Assembly: GCA_001898035.1 (NCBI GenBank)
Contig: MKRX01000005.1
Coordinates: 40,962 to 84,822 of the forward strand
DNA: 43,861 nt
From: Armatimonadetes bacterium 55-13
GTDB lineage: Bacteria > Armatimonadota > Fimbriimonadia > Fimbriimonadales > Fimbriimonadaceae
Reading direction: 5' to 3'
Of this stretch, positions 33,747 through 42,790 are shown piece by piece. Positions within the stretch are counted from its first letter, which is position 1. Each line of letters begins with the position of its first letter. A model generated the notes under the pieces. That model saw only the letters and a program-made list of their open reading frames with translations. It made no database searches and had not been told where the DNA came from. The position numbers and the translations under genes were made by a program.

Positions 33747-34966
33747 ACAATTCACGGAGGATCTACGACCCTATCCTGTTTGGCCTCGCGCTCTTGCTGA
33801 CGGCTGTTGGGATGCTCTTCATTTTCGATGCGGGTTATGCTCGCGCCCTGCGCGATGGCAAGGGAATGATCCCTCGCGAATTCCTGATGCAGATCCCCTT
33901 CTTGATCGTGGGACTGATCGGCGCATGGGTCATTTCCGGGTTTAACCAAGTCAAGTGGAAGCGATGGTCGAAAGCCTTCTTCTTCTTGGGCATGCTTAGC
34001 TTGATCGCGGTCGAGGTTCCGGGACTCGGAGTCGAGATGAGCGGTGCGCACCGTTGGATCGGTCGAGGCGCATTCTTGGTACAGCCGGCTGAGTTCTTCA
34101 AACTGGCAGGAATCCTCTATCTGGCGGGCGTCTTTGCCGAGCGAAAGGCTTGGCCCTCCAAACTCCCTAAGTACAAAGACTGGGGCGCGAAGATGGATGC
34201 GCTAGCCATCCCCAAACTCATGCGCTACCTGCCGGCTCTTTGGATGCTGGTCGGAATCGTTTTGATTGAGAAAGAGCCGGACATGGGCACGGCGGCGGTG
34301 GTCGCGGTGACCACGTTCGTGATGTTTGTGATCGGTGGCGTTTCCCGCGCCTCGCTCGCGCTGGCCATCGGGCTCTCGGTTTTGGGATGCTGGTTCATGG
34401 TGAAGGCTCAGCCGTACCGTATGGATCGAATCCTCAATCACGCTCAGCGGTGGAATCCGGAGAATGTGGACGATGTGGGATACCAAACCGTCCAATCCGA
34501 ATTGGCGATGGCGAGTGGCGGCGTGGCGGGGGTCGGCATTGGCGCTGGACGAGCGAAGCACGTCATTCCGGCGACCACGACCGACTTCATCATGGCAACG
34601 ATCGGTGAAGAGTTTGGGTTAGTCGGCTCCATCGCAGTCATCGGCTTGCTGGCGGCTCTTGTGTGGCGACTCTTCTGGCTTGCTTCGCGAGCCCACACGA
34701 AGTTCTCGATGCTGGTGCTGGCCGGAGTCGGCTCATGGATCGGGGTTCAGGCTTGCACGAACGTAATGATGGCAAACGGCTTCTTGCCTGCCATCGGCAT
34801 TCCGCTTCCGTTCATCAGTTCGGGCGGATCGTCACTGATTGCTCTGTGGTTTGCGATGGGATTGTGCCAAGCGGTCCTTTCGCCGGTTCCGGTAAAGAAG
34901 GAGGCAGATGTTGCGACTGGTCGTGACCGGTGGGGGCACGGGCGGGCACGTCTATCCCGCGCTTGA
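33743..34966 (+). CDS. ftsW: Septal peptidoglycan glycosyltransferase FtsW (SEDS family)
   Basis: A 407-residue polytopic SEDS protein that polymerises lipid II at the septum with FtsI. About ten membrane helices are predictable (DPILFGLALLLTAVGMLFIF first). SEDS motifs include GAHRWIGRGAFLVQPAEFFKLA near 100-120, KEPDMGTAAVV near 175, the substrate loop GYQTVQSELAMASGGVAGVGIG (key part QSELAMASGG), DFIMATIGEEFGLVGS near 275 and the C-terminal GIPLPFISSGGSSL near 355. The start ATG overlaps murD by 4 bp. The C-terminal 59 bp overlap murG, which has its own AGGAGG inside ftsW. The polar C-terminal tail (GRDRWGHGRARLSRA) comes from the overlap region and is therefore constrained by both frames. 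Confidence 0.95.
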   Translation: MNNSRRIYDPILFGLALLLTAVGMLFIFDAGYARALRDGKGMIPREFLMQIPFLIVGLIGAWVISGFNQVKWKRWSKAFFFLGMLSLIAVEVPGLGVEMSGAHRWIGRGAFLVQPAEFFKLAGILYLAGVFAERKAWPSKLPKYKDWGAKMDALAIPKLMRYLPALWMLVGIVLIEKEPDMGTAAVVAVTTFVMFVIGGVSRASLALAIGLSVLGCWFMVKAQPYRMDRILNHAQRWNPENVDDVGYQTVQSELAMASGGVAGVGIGAGRAKHVIPATTTDFIMATIGEEFGLVGSIAVIGLLAALVWRLFWLASRAHTKFSMLVLAGVGSWIGVQACTNVMMANGFLPAIGIPLPFISSGGSSLIALWFAMGLCQAVLSPVPVKKEADVATGRDRWGHGRARLSRA

Positions 34967-35984
34967 AGTAGCTCGCTATGCGAGCGAGCAGGGAGCCGAG
35001 ATTTTGTATCTCGGCTCCCTGCGTGGTCAAGAAGGGAAGGCATGTGCTGACCGAGGAATCCTCTTCCAAGGGTTCCCGTCTGAGCCCTTGTATTCGCTGA
35101 AGACCCCTCGTGGATGGAGGGCGGCTGCCCAATTGCTGCGGGCCAAAAGCATGGCTAAACGTGCTCTGAAGGCTGCCGACCCCGACGTCGTGTTTTCTAC
35201 CGGCGGCTATTCGGCGGGGCCAGTGGTGGCGGCGGCGAGATCGTTGGGCATTCCGTACTGCATCCACGAAGCGAACTCGGTTCCTGGGCGTTCCAATCTC
35301 ATGTTTGCTCATGAGGCGGATGCGTTCACGTGCCTCTTCAAGTCCACCCCCAAGTTTGCTCCGAACGTTTCTTGCGTAAGGGTGGGCCAACCGCTTCGCC
35401 ACGAACTCCGGGAAGCGGTCAAAGACCGTAAGCCGGTGGAAGACTTGGTTCTGATCGTAGGCGGTTCACAGGGGTCGGAGTACCTCAACATGAATATGCC
35501 GCGAGCGGCCACCAGCGACCAACTCCAATCGACGCGATTTCTCCACGCCAGCGGCCCGAAGAACTTCGAATCCACTTTCAAAGTGGTGCAATCGTTGGGG
35601 ATTGATGACCGCTATCGAGTCGTTCCGTACTTGGAGACCAACGACATGGTCGAGGCTTATCGGTCGGCGACGGTGGTGGTGGGTCGAAGTGGGAGCACGC
35701 TGGCGGAATTGGCAATGTTCGGAATTCCTTCAGTCCTTGTGCCCTTACCCTCAGCGGCGGGAAACCATCAGTTTCATAATGCAGAAGAGTTCGTCGAAAT
35801 CAATGCGGCGAAGTTGGTCCCCCAAGATCAAGCCACTCCGGCGGCCCTCGCGGAAGCCATCGAAGGATGGGTGGGCAATGCGGAGGCACGGCAAATTGCC
35901 GAACGCGAACTCAAGGCGTGGGATATTCCTGACGCCACGGAAAGGATTTACGAATTGATTCAGCAAGCCACGGTGCAGCATTGA
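34908..35984 (+). CDS. murG: UDP-GlcNAc:lipid I N-acetylglucosaminyltransferase MurG
   Basis: A 358-residue GT28 glycosyltransferase that turns lipid I into lipid II at the inner face of the membrane. The donor loop GGGTGGHVYPALE is at residues 8-20, FSTGGYSAGPVVAAARSLGIP near 88-108, HEANSVPGRSN near 110-120, a second glycine motif GGSQGSEYLNM near 185 and GRSGSTLAELAMFGIPSVLVP near 262-282. ATG 34908 is preceded by AGGAGG four to five bases upstream, inside ftsW; the two genes overlap by 59 bp, the largest overlap in the cluster. A 15-bp perfect inverted repeat lies in the coding region at 34988-35022. The stop overlaps murC by 4 bp (TTGA). Confidence 0.95.
   Translation: MLRLVVTGGGTGGHVYPALEVARYASEQGAEILYLGSLRGQEGKACADRGILFQGFPSEPLYSLKTPRGWRAAAQLLRAKSMAKRALKAADPDVVFSTGGYSAGPVVAAARSLGIPYCIHEANSVPGRSNLMFAHEADAFTCLFKSTPKFAPNVSCVRVGQPLRHELREAVKDRKPVEDLVLIVGGSQGSEYLNMNMPRAATSDQLQSTRFLHASGPKNFESTFKVVQSLGIDDRYRVVPYLETNDMVEAYRSATVVVGRSGSTLAELAMFGIPSVLVPLPSAAGNHQFHNAEEFVEINAAKLVPQDQATPAALAEAIEGWVGNAEARQIAERELKAWDIPDATERIYELIQQATVQH
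34988..35022 (+). repeat. 15-bp perfect inverted repeat inside murG
   Basis: Bases 34988-35002 are the exact reverse complement of 35008-35022, with a 5-base loop (tttgt, 35003-35007). The stem is 10 of 15 G/C. It lies about 80 bp into murG and encodes residues near SEQGAEILYLGSLRG, so the protein is not disrupted. No T-tract follows. Confidence 0.9.
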
Positions 35985-38383
35985 GAAAAGCCGAAGAGAT
36001 CGCCTCGGAGTTTGCGCCTCGGGAGGCGTTGGACGGCAAGACGTCGTTCTTCCTCGTCGGGATCGGCGGCGCCGGAATGAGCGCCTTGGCCCGGCTGCTG
36101 AAAGATCGCGGCCACTCTGTTCGCGGCGCCGACTCTACGGCTTCGGCAGAAGTTGACCGTCTCCGTTCGGAAGGGATCGACGTCCAGATCGGTCATAGCG
36201 GCGAAGCGATTCAGGCTGATGACGCGGTCGTCCTGACTGACGCCATCGATCTCGCCAAGAGCCCGGAAGTCGCTCGCGCGCGAGAACTCGGCCTTCCGCT
36301 CTTTCGCCGATCTCAGGCTCTCGGGTGGTTGCTGAAAGCCTACAAGGTCATCGCGGTCACCGGGACTCACGGGAAGACGACCACCACCGGCATGATCGGC
36401 GCGGGATTGAAGGCGGCGGGGCTAGATCCGCTGATCGTCGTCGGTGCGAATGTGCCGGAGTTTGGCGGTCCGGTCGTCGATGGAAAGGGCGAGTGGGCGG
36501 TGGTGGAGGCCTGCGAGGCCTATGATAGTTTTCACGACATCGACCCCTGGTACGTGGTCCTTACGAACCTGGAAATGGACCATGTGGACTTCCACGGAAC
36601 CTACGAGAACCTAGAGGCAAGCGTGCTTCGGTTCGTGAACAAGGCGGCCAAGTTGTTCTACGCCACGCCCGATGCCGGGGCGAGGGAAGTGGCGGAGAAG
36701 TCGAGCATTCCACACGTTGGTTACGACACCAACGATTTCATCGCAGCGGTGGAGAATTCCAACGCTTTGATCGCGAGCCCGAAGCAGCGAGGCGAACACA
36801 ACCTTTTGAATGCCAGCGGGGCGATCAAGATCGCTAACGAGGTTTCGGCCCCGGTCAAAGATGCCCTTGCCGCCATCGTCGCGTTTCGAGGCGCCGAGCG
36901 AAGACAACAAGTCTTGCGCGGTGAAGGAGTGAATGCGAAGTACGATGCGGATTCCAACACCCTCTTCATTCCGCCTTCTGGCGTGCCGAAGCGCGATGTG
37001 GTGGTGATTGACGACTACGCTCACCACCCAACCGAGGTCCGAGAGAGTCTGACTGCGCTGAAGACTTGGTACACCTCTCAAGATCCCGAATCGGGGGAGT
37101 CTTCCAAGCGCTTGATCGTGGCGTTCCAGCCTCACCTCTATTCCCGCACCGCCGACTTTATCGAAGAGTTTGCCGAAGCGCTCAGCGTGGCGGACGTCGT
37201 TTTTCTGACCGACATCTACCCCGCCCGCGAAGCGCCGATGCCCGGAATCAGTTCGGCTCGCATCGCTGAGCACATTCACAAAGAGTGCTATTACATCCCC
37301 AGTCGGCACCTGTTGCCCGCAAAGGTCGCCGCCTTTGCCCGAGAGGGTGATGTGGTGGTCGGAATGGGCGCGGGGAACATCAGCGAATTTGCTCCGGCCT
37401 TTATCCACGAATGGGAGCGCCGAATGGACCTTGAGAACAGCGAACGCCCCACCAAAGTCGCCGTGGTGTACGGAGGCGATAGCTCGGAGCGCGAGATTTC
37501 GATCCTGAGCGGTCGCGAGGTTCAAGCCTCGCTCGCCCGACAGGGTTTCGATGCCGAGTTGGTCGATGTGACGGACCTCTTGCTCAGCAAAGGAGACGTG
37601 CACCGCTTCCTTGGTCCAGATCGTCCCGACGTCGCCTGTTTGGCGGTCCACGGCACGCATGCCGAGGATGGAGCCGTCCAAGGGCTACTGGAGCTTTTGC
37701 ACATCCCCTATACGGGCTCGGGAATCCAGGCGAGTGCGCTGGCGATGGATAAGGGGCTGACCAAACAGATTTTGTCCGCCCAAGGGATTCGGGTACCGGA
37801 GGGACAGTTGGTAACGGCGAAGGATCAAGTTATTGACCTTCCGCTTCCGCTCGTCGTCAAGCCCAACGCCGAGGGCTCTACCGTGGGTTTATCTTTTGTA
37901 GAAACGAAGGAGCAACTGCAACCGGCCATCGAACGCGCGCTATCCTATGGTGGGAGTTGCTTGGTGGAAGAGTGGGTGAAGGGAATGGAGATCTCGGTTC
38001 CCGTTCTTGGAGATCGCGTGCTTCCGCCCGTTGAAATCGCCCCGGCGAGCGGGAAATACGATTTCGCCTCGAAGTACACGCCAGGAGCGACGGAAGAGAT
38101 TGTCCCCGCCCGAATCGGCGAGGAACTTACCCGGCAGGTTCAGTCGATCGCCCTGAAAGCTCACCAAACCCTCAGGTGCCAAGGGGCGACCCGGACGGAT
38201 ATGTTGATCCGAAATCCGGAGGGGAACGCGGAAGTGTTCGTCCTGGAGGTCAACACCTTGCCCGGCATGACCTCGACCTCGCTGTTGCCCAACAGCGCCA
38301 AGGCGGCGGGAATTGATTTTGATGCGTTGACAAAGTGGCTGGTGGAGGACGCCCTCGCTCGGTATGGCGCGAAGAAGGCGTAA
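35981..38383 (+). CDS. murC-ddl: MurC-Ddl fusion: UDP-MurNAc:L-Ala ligase + D-Ala-D-Ala ligase
   Basis: An 800-residue fusion. Residues ~1-475 are MurC: FFLVGIGGAGMSALARLL near 19-36, the P-loop VTGTHGKTTTTGMIG near 124-138, EACEAYDSFHDIDP near 170, HVDFHGTYENLEA and the late DDYAHHPTEVRESL and QPHLYSRTADF. Residues ~488-800 are a D-alanine:D-alanine ligase with an ATP-grasp fold: VAVVYGGDSSEREISILSG at the start, VHGTHAEDGAVQGLLELL, PYTGSGIQASALAMDK, VVKPNAEGSTVGLS and EVNTLPGMTSTSLLP at the end. A ~12-residue linker (ERRMDLENSERP) joins them. The protein makes both the first peptide bond and the terminal dipeptide. The start is TTG 35981, coupled to murG. Such fusions are known from chlamydiae. 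murB, often found beside murC, is absent. Confidence 0.95.
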   Translation: MRKAEEIASEFAPREALDGKTSFFLVGIGGAGMSALARLLKDRGHSVRGADSTASAEVDRLRSEGIDVQIGHSGEAIQADDAVVLTDAIDLAKSPEVARARELGLPLFRRSQALGWLLKAYKVIAVTGTHGKTTTTGMIGAGLKAAGLDPLIVVGANVPEFGGPVVDGKGEWAVVEACEAYDSFHDIDPWYVVLTNLEMDHVDFHGTYENLEASVLRFVNKAAKLFYATPDAGAREVAEKSSIPHVGYDTNDFIAAVENSNALIASPKQRGEHNLLNASGAIKIANEVSAPVKDALAAIVAFRGAERRQQVLRGEGVNAKYDADSNTLFIPPSGVPKRDVVVIDDYAHHPTEVRESLTALKTWYTSQDPESGESSKRLIVAFQPHLYSRTADFIEEFAEALSVADVVFLTDIYPAREAPMPGISSARIAEHIHKECYYIPSRHLLPAKVAAFAREGDVVVGMGAGNISEFAPAFIHEWERRMDLENSERPTKVAVVYGGDSSEREISILSGREVQASLARQGFDAELVDVTDLLLSKGDVHRFLGPDRPDVACLAVHGTHAEDGAVQGLLELLHIPYTGSGIQASALAMDKGLTKQILSAQGIRVPEGQLVTAKDQVIDLPLPLVVKPNAEGSTVGLSFVETKEQLQPAIERALSYGGSCLVEEWVKGMEISVPVLGDRVLPPVEIAPASGKYDFASKYTPGATEEIVPARIGEELTRQVQSIALKAHQTLRCQGATRTDMLIRNPEGNAEVFVLEVNTLPGMTSTSLLPNSAKAAGIDFDALTKWLVEDALARYGAKKA

Positions 38384-39104
38384 GCGAAGACCCCTTGCGT
38401 ACGGGCCGATATTTGCGACCCTCTTGGTCGTGAATATCGTGATGGGTATTCGCTACAGTCGACTGACCTCGATCACCAAGGTCCGCGTGATCGGAGCGGC
38501 GAAAGGCGATGAACATCGAATCAAAGCAATACTTGCTCGATATCACGATATCCCAGCCCTTCAAATCAATGCAAATGCGCTCATGACTACCCTTAATAGT
38601 CGAAGTGCGGTCAACCGGGTAGATGTCACGCGAAACATCTTTGGCCGGGCCGTCGTCAGCATGGACTATCGAATGCCAGTTGCTAAAGTCGTCGGAATGA
38701 GCGGAGCTGCGATTGCCCGAGATGGATCCATCTTTCAGACTATTGATGCTGTGCCTTCGGACCTTCCGAGCGTATCTTTACCCGTGGACGCGCAAAAGCC
38801 GATCATGACCCTTGTCGGGCCCTGGAGGAGCGGAGAAATCGGAGGATTAGCCGCAGAAGTTAGAAAAATCGTGCCGGATGAAGAGAAAACACTGACCGCC
38901 GATGAAAACGGTGGATTATGCTTAAATATAGGTTCAAAGTTCGCGGTTCGCTTTGGTCTTCCGAAGAGGCTTGACGAGAAAATGGATTACCTCGTACGGC
39001 AACTTGATCAAGATCCGGGATTGATCGCGAGTGGGAAGACGTTAGTCTTGGTAAACCTTGATCGTCCAAGCTACGCACAGGGAGTAGCAAAGAGAGAGCA
39101 ATGA
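38364..39104 (+). CDS. ftsQ: FtsQ/DivIB-like divisome protein
   Basis: A 246-residue bitopic membrane protein. A very basic N-terminus (MARRRRKRRP) is followed by one membrane helix (YGPIFATLLVVNIVMGI). The periplasmic part starts with a POTRA-like segment (SITKVRVIGAAKGDEHRIKAI, then NSRSAVNRVDVTRNIFGRAVVSM), as in FtsQ, and a beta domain follows. FtsQ links FtsL and FtsB to the division ring. Conservation is low, so the call relies on topology, the POTRA pattern and the position between ddl and ftsA. The start overlaps murC-ddl by 20 bp and the stop overlaps the DUF881 gene by 4 bp (ATGA). Base use is a little more AT-rich than the mur genes. Confidence 0.85.
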   Translation: MARRRRKRRPLAYGPIFATLLVVNIVMGIRYSRLTSITKVRVIGAAKGDEHRIKAILARYHDIPALQINANALMTTLNSRSAVNRVDVTRNIFGRAVVSMDYRMPVAKVVGMSGAAIARDGSIFQTIDAVPSDLPSVSLPVDAQKPIMTLVGPWRSGEIGGLAAEVRKIVPDEEKTLTADENGGLCLNIGSKFAVRFGLPKRLDEKMDYLVRQLDQDPGLIASGKTLVLVNLDRPSYAQGVAKREQ

Positions 39105-39853
39105 ATCCATTTGTAAGCCGATTTTCCGGCAATTCTTGGGTAATGCCAGTCAGCGCGATGTCGCTGGTGTTGGGATTCATGATTTCGATGGCTTGGGTCA
39201 CGAAAGAGACGCGTGGATCTCGACTGGGCCTGCTGGGAGCCTCTCAGAACGGGAGGGTTTCGAGCGGAACCGTCGATATGCAGGAGGCGATTGAGAAGAC
39301 TCAAGCTGAGGTAGCTAAGTTGCGCGCGGACAATACGAAGTTACAGAACGCAATGGCTTCACAAACTTCATCGACGAAAGCCCTCAATGATAGTCTTCAA
39401 GAGGCGAAGATCATTGCTGGACTCACTGATCTCCAGGGTCCAGGCGTGGTCGTCGAGCTTAAAGACAGCAAGAAGCCGGCAAGCGGTATTTTTCCCGCCG
39501 ACCTGATCATCCACGACATCGACGTTTTGAAAGTGGTCAACGAGCTTTGGAATGCTGGAGCGGAGGCGGTTTCCGTCAATAACCACCGCGTCGTCGGAGG
39601 AACAAGTTTTCGGTGCGTTGGTTCGGTGATTCTAGTGGATGATGTCAAGATCGCCTCGCCTATCGTGATTCGCGCGATCGGAAATGCCGATACTTTGAAA
39701 GGAGCGATGGAGTTGCCTGAAGGCGTCCTATCCGACCTCAAGGATATCGACCCTGCGATGGCATCGGTGGATAAAGTAAAGAGTCAGCGATTGCCTGCGT
39801 TTACCGGCTCCACAACGAAGCGGGTTGGCATTGTGCCTAAGGATTCCAAATAA
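39101..39853 (+). CDS. DUF881 (YlxW-like) membrane protein
   Basis: A 250-residue protein with one N-terminal membrane helix (WVMPVSAMSLVLGFMISMAWV), a coiled-coil region (MQEAIEKTQAEVAKLRADN, then KLQNAMASQ) and a DUF881 domain with GLTDLQGPGVVVELKDS, DLIIHDIDVLKVVNELWNAGAEAVSVNNHR (key part NELWNAGAEAVSVN) and RCVGSVILVDD. DUF881 genes sit between divIB/ftsQ and ftsA in Bacillus and many actinobacteria; their function in division is not well defined. Its ATG overlaps ftsQ by 4 bp. The stop is directly followed by the GTG of sbp. Confidence 0.9.
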   Translation: MNPFVSRFSGNSWVMPVSAMSLVLGFMISMAWVTKETRGSRLGLLGASQNGRVSSGTVDMQEAIEKTQAEVAKLRADNTKLQNAMASQTSSTKALNDSLQEAKIIAGLTDLQGPGVVVELKDSKKPASGIFPADLIIHDIDVLKVVNELWNAGAEAVSVNNHRVVGGTSFRCVGSVILVDDVKIASPIVIRAIGNADTLKGAMELPEGVLSDLKDIDPAMASVDKVKSQRLPAFTGSTTKRVGIVPKDSK

Positions 39854-40255
39854 GTGATCCTGATTCCCATCGTCGCCCTCTTCCTTGGAGCGGCGCTTGC
39901 CCTCTTAATGAAGACGCCTGTCCCCGGGGTGTATGGACAATACATGGCCGTCGCCTGTTTGGCTGGCTTTGATAGTGTCTGCGGGGGCATCCGAAGTGGA
40001 CTGGAGGGGAAATTTAGAAACGATGTCTTTACGAGTGGCTTTATTTTTAATATCCTCATTGCGTTCTTCCTGGCTTGGCTAGGCGATAAGATTTTCGTCG
40101 ATCTGTTTTTGGCCGTGGCCCTCGTCCTCGGCGCTCGAATTTTTACCAATCTGAGTCTGATTCGACGGTTCCTACTTACCAAGTGGCAGGATAGTCATGA
40201 GCGTAAACGCATGCAGCAAATTGTGCAGGCGAATCAATCGGAGACCACGCAATGA
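39854..40255 (+). CDS. sbp: Small basic protein Sbp (DUF1290)
   Basis: A 133-residue membrane protein with three hydrophobic segments: IPIVALFLGAALALLM, the middle GQYMAVACLAGFDSVCGGIRSGLEG, and FNILIAFFLAWLGD followed by LFLAVALVLGARIF. The DUF1290 hallmark is GFDSVCGGIRSGLEGKF, then FISGF-type NDVFTSGFIFN. In Bacillus and actinobacteria sbp lies between the ylxW/DUF881 genes and ftsA, as here. It begins with GTG directly after the DUF881 stop and overlaps ftsA by 4 bp (ATGA). The C-terminal tail ([19 protein letters not shown]) is polar. Its role is not established beyond linkage to division. Confidence 0.93.
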   Translation: MILIPIVALFLGAALALLMKTPVPGVYGQYMAVACLAGFDSVCGGIRSGLEGKFRNDVFTSGFIFNILIAFFLAWLGDKIFVDLFLAVALVLGARIFTNLSLIRRFLLTKWQDSHERKRMQQIVQANQSETTQ

Positions 40256-41526
40256 GAGCCAACGGAACGCAGAACGGATCCTCAAAAAATCTTCCCCGAG
40301 GGGACTGGACGGCGGTTCTCGATATCGGTTCATCGAAGGTCGTATGCTTGGTCGCGATGGACGATGGAGAGGGTGGTATCGACCTTCAGGGATTGGGAGT
40401 TGCCGAATGCAAAGGCGTAAAGCGAGGCGTTGTAACCGATCTGGAAGAAACCTCAAGGGCGATTGATGCGGCGGTGCGGCGAGTTGAGCAACAGATTGGC
40501 GAAAAGATCGAGAGTCTGATTACGGGCGTGACCGGAACGCACCTGGAAGGCCATAACGCGATGGGCTTTGTACCGATCTACCCTCGATCGCGTCAAATCA
40601 CGAGAGAAGATGTTCTCCAGGTCATTAACCACAGCCGCCAGTTCATGATCCCGCCGGATCGCGAGATGATTCAAGCGCTTCCCCGGGAATTCAAGATCGA
40701 TGGCCAGCGCGGTGTTCAGCGTCCCATTGGCATGAACGGAAGCAAGCTAGAAGTTACGACTTATATCGTGACCGGCCAGACTACTCACATCCAGAACATC
40801 GAGAAAGCAACCCAGATGACGGGACGGCGAGTGGATCAGATGGTGGTCACCTCGCTGGCGTCTGGCCTGGGTGTACTGACTCCCGATGAGATTGAGCTCG
40901 GCGCGGTCGTTGTCGATATCGGCGAGGGCGTAACCGACATTGGTGTGTTCCAAGGTGGGTCGATTGCCTACAGCGCCACCATTCCCATCGGCAGCGGATT
41001 AGTGACATCGGATATCTCTAAACTTTTGCGTTGTTCGCCCGATGAGGCTGAGAGGCTAAAAGTGATGCATGCCCACGCCACTTCGGCGGGAGTGGACGAA
41101 CGCGATTCGGTGCAGGTGATTCAACTTGGACACGACGAGCCGAGAGCCCTTCAGCGCAAGGTACTATGCGAGATCACCGAAAGCCGAATGCGAGAGCTTG
41201 CGGTCATGGTGCGGCAGCAAATTGAGAAGAGCGGACTGTACGCTATGCTTCCGGGAGGAGTTGTACTCACCGGCGGCGGAGCCCTTCTCAGCGGCTCCGA
41301 AAAGTTGTTTACTGAAGTATTGAAACACCTGCGGGTGCGTCATGCCGAACCTCGTCTTTATGCGGGGCATGGCATGGATACCGACCGATCGGGATTGGCG
41401 ACGGCGGCTGGAATCGCGAGATTTGCGATCCAATGTTTTGATGATGAATTAGGACCAGCGTCGGGCTCCGGCGGTTGGAAAGAAAGAATCCGAACGATAT
41501 TTTCGCTAATTAGCGGGAAGGCATGA
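40252..41526 (+). CDS. ftsA: Cell division protein FtsA
   Basis: A 424-residue actin-like ATPase that tethers FtsZ to the membrane. The phosphate-1 motif is [17 protein letters not shown] near 15-31, the S/T domain 1C region includes [15 protein letters not shown] and [10 protein letters not shown], phosphate-2 is [20 protein letters not shown] near 220-240, and the adenosine motif is [13 protein letters not shown] near 335-347. The C-terminal amphipathic helix ([17 protein letters not shown]) is the usual membrane-targeting helix. ATG at 40252 overlaps sbp by 4 bp, and the stop overlaps the ATG of ftsZ by 4 bp, so FtsA and FtsZ are translationally coupled. Confidence 0.97.
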   Translation: MRANGTQNGSSKNLPRGDWTAVLDIGSSKVVCLVAMDDGEGGIDLQGLGVAECKGVKRGVVTDLEETSRAIDAAVRRVEQQIGEKIESLITGVTGTHLEGHNAMGFVPIYPRSRQITREDVLQVINHSRQFMIPPDREMIQALPREFKIDGQRGVQRPIGMNGSKLEVTTYIVTGQTTHIQNIEKATQMTGRRVDQMVVTSLASGLGVLTPDEIELGAVVVDIGEGVTDIGVFQGGSIAYSATIPIGSGLVTSDISKLLRCSPDEAERLKVMHAHATSAGVDERDSVQVIQLGHDEPRALQRKVLCEITESRMRELAVMVRQQIEKSGLYAMLPGGVVLTGGGALLSGSEKLFTEVLKHLRVRHAEPRLYAGHGMDTDRSGLATAAGIARFAIQCFDDELGPASGSGGWKERIRTIFSLISGKA

Positions 41527-42770
41527 TCAAGGTTAACGGGAAGGTTATCGAAAAGAAAATGGCGCAGCAAACAGCAGTCATTAAAGTTGTAGGCGTAGGC
41601 GGCGGTGGCTCCAACGCTGTCAATCGTATGATCGAGAGCGGCATCAAGGGTGTGGAGTTCATTGCGATGAACACCGATATCCAGGTGCTTGACCTTTCGA
41701 CCGCTCCAAAGAAGGTTCAGCTCGGCGCCAACCTGACTCGAGGTCTGGGTGCCGGTGGTAACCCTGAGATCGGCAAGAGTGCGGCGGAAGAGAGTAAAGC
41801 CGATATCCGCAAGGCCCTTGAAGGCGCCGACATGGTTTTCGTGACCGCCGGCATGGGTGGTGGCACCGGAACCGGCGCCGCTCCCGTGATTGCCGACCTG
41901 GCACGTGAGATCGGTGCGCTTTCCGTCGCCGTCGTCACGCGACCGTTCTCCTTTGAAGGACCTCGCCGTTCACGCTTGGCCGAGCAGGGTGTGACTTCGC
42001 TGATGGGCCGCGTCGATACGATCATCACGATTCCCAATGATCGTCTTCTGAGCGTGGTCGAGCGAAAGACGACGTTGATGGACGCCTTCCGAGTTGCCGA
42101 CGACGTTCTGCGACAAGGCGTGCAAGGGATTTCCGACATCATCACCATCCCTGGCCAGATCAACGTGGACTTCGCCGACGTTCGTGCGGTCATGACCAAC
42201 GCGGGACCGGCGCTGATGGGGATCGGTTACGGAGTGGGCGAGCAGCGCGCGCTTCAGGCCGCCCAATCGGCCACGAACAGCCCGCTTTTGGAGCAGACTA
42301 TCCACGGAGCCAAGGGGCTCTTGGTCAACGTCACTTCCTCTGCCGACCTCACGCTTGCCGAAGCGAACGAAGCTCTCCTCTACATCCAGGGCCTGTGCGA
42401 CGAAGAGGACGCCAACATCTTCTTCGGAACCGTTGTGGACCCGGAGATGGATGGAACCGTCCGAGTTACCGTCTTGGCTACCGGATTCAATCCCTATTCC
42501 AGCGAAGGGAGAAAGGTCGCCGACGCGACTTTCAACGCGCCGCAGCCTGAGCCTAAGCCGGTCGTAACTCCGGCGACCCCGAGCAGCGCGGTGACGACGC
42601 CTGCACCAGAAGCCGGTACGTTGCCTCCGCAGAAAATTGAGTCGAAGCCGCTGTTCAAGCAAGACACCGCACCCGCCAACCGAGCCGGGCAGTTCGACGC
42701 GGCGGAGATCTTCGATGAGACCGACCTGGACATCCCGGCGTTCATTCGAGAGCACCGAACGAAGAAGTAA
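41523..42770 (+). CDS. ftsZ: Cell division protein FtsZ
   Basis: A 415-residue tubulin-like GTPase forming the division ring. The N-terminus has [19 protein letters not shown], the first GTP loop; the tubulin signature [10 protein letters not shown] is near residues 116-125; the T7 region [11 protein letters not shown] is near 217. An Ala/Pro-rich linker ([20 protein letters not shown]) leads to the conserved C-terminal peptide [10 protein letters not shown], which binds FtsA. ATG 41523 overlaps the ftsA stop by 4 bp with GGGAAGG upstream; a second ATG at 41559 ([10 protein letters not shown]) is a possible alternative. A terminator follows 20 bp after the stop, ending the dcw cluster. Confidence 0.97.
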   Translation: MIKVNGKVIEKKMAQQTAVIKVVGVGGGGSNAVNRMIESGIKGVEFIAMNTDIQVLDLSTAPKKVQLGANLTRGLGAGGNPEIGKSAAEESKADIRKALEGADMVFVTAGMGGGTGTGAAPVIADLAREIGALSVAVVTRPFSFEGPRRSRLAEQGVTSLMGRVDTIITIPNDRLLSVVERKTTLMDAFRVADDVLRQGVQGISDIITIPGQINVDFADVRAVMTNAGPALMGIGYGVGEQRALQAAQSATNSPLLEQTIHGAKGLLVNVTSSADLTLAEANEALLYIQGLCDEEDANIFFGTVVDPEMDGTVRVTVLATGFNPYSSEGRKVADATFNAPQPEPKPVVTPATPSSAVTTPAPEAGTLPPQKIESKPLFKQDTAPANRAGQFDAAEIFDETDLDIPAFIREHRTKK

Positions 42771-42790
42771 TCCACGTTCGGAAACAGACA

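Noticed and set aside
34908-34966. ftsW-murG 59-bp overlap as an assembly error
   Set aside because: Both proteins keep normal termini for their families, and a good AGGAGG lies at the right distance before the murG ATG, so the overlap looks real.
36611-37681. 356-codon open frame on the minus strand
   Set aside because: Antisense to the MurC part of murC-ddl; no family motif, and the plus-strand protein is fully conserved across it.
41970-42755. 261-codon minus-strand frame opposite ftsZ
   Set aside because: Shadow of a highly conserved gene; no start signal or motif.
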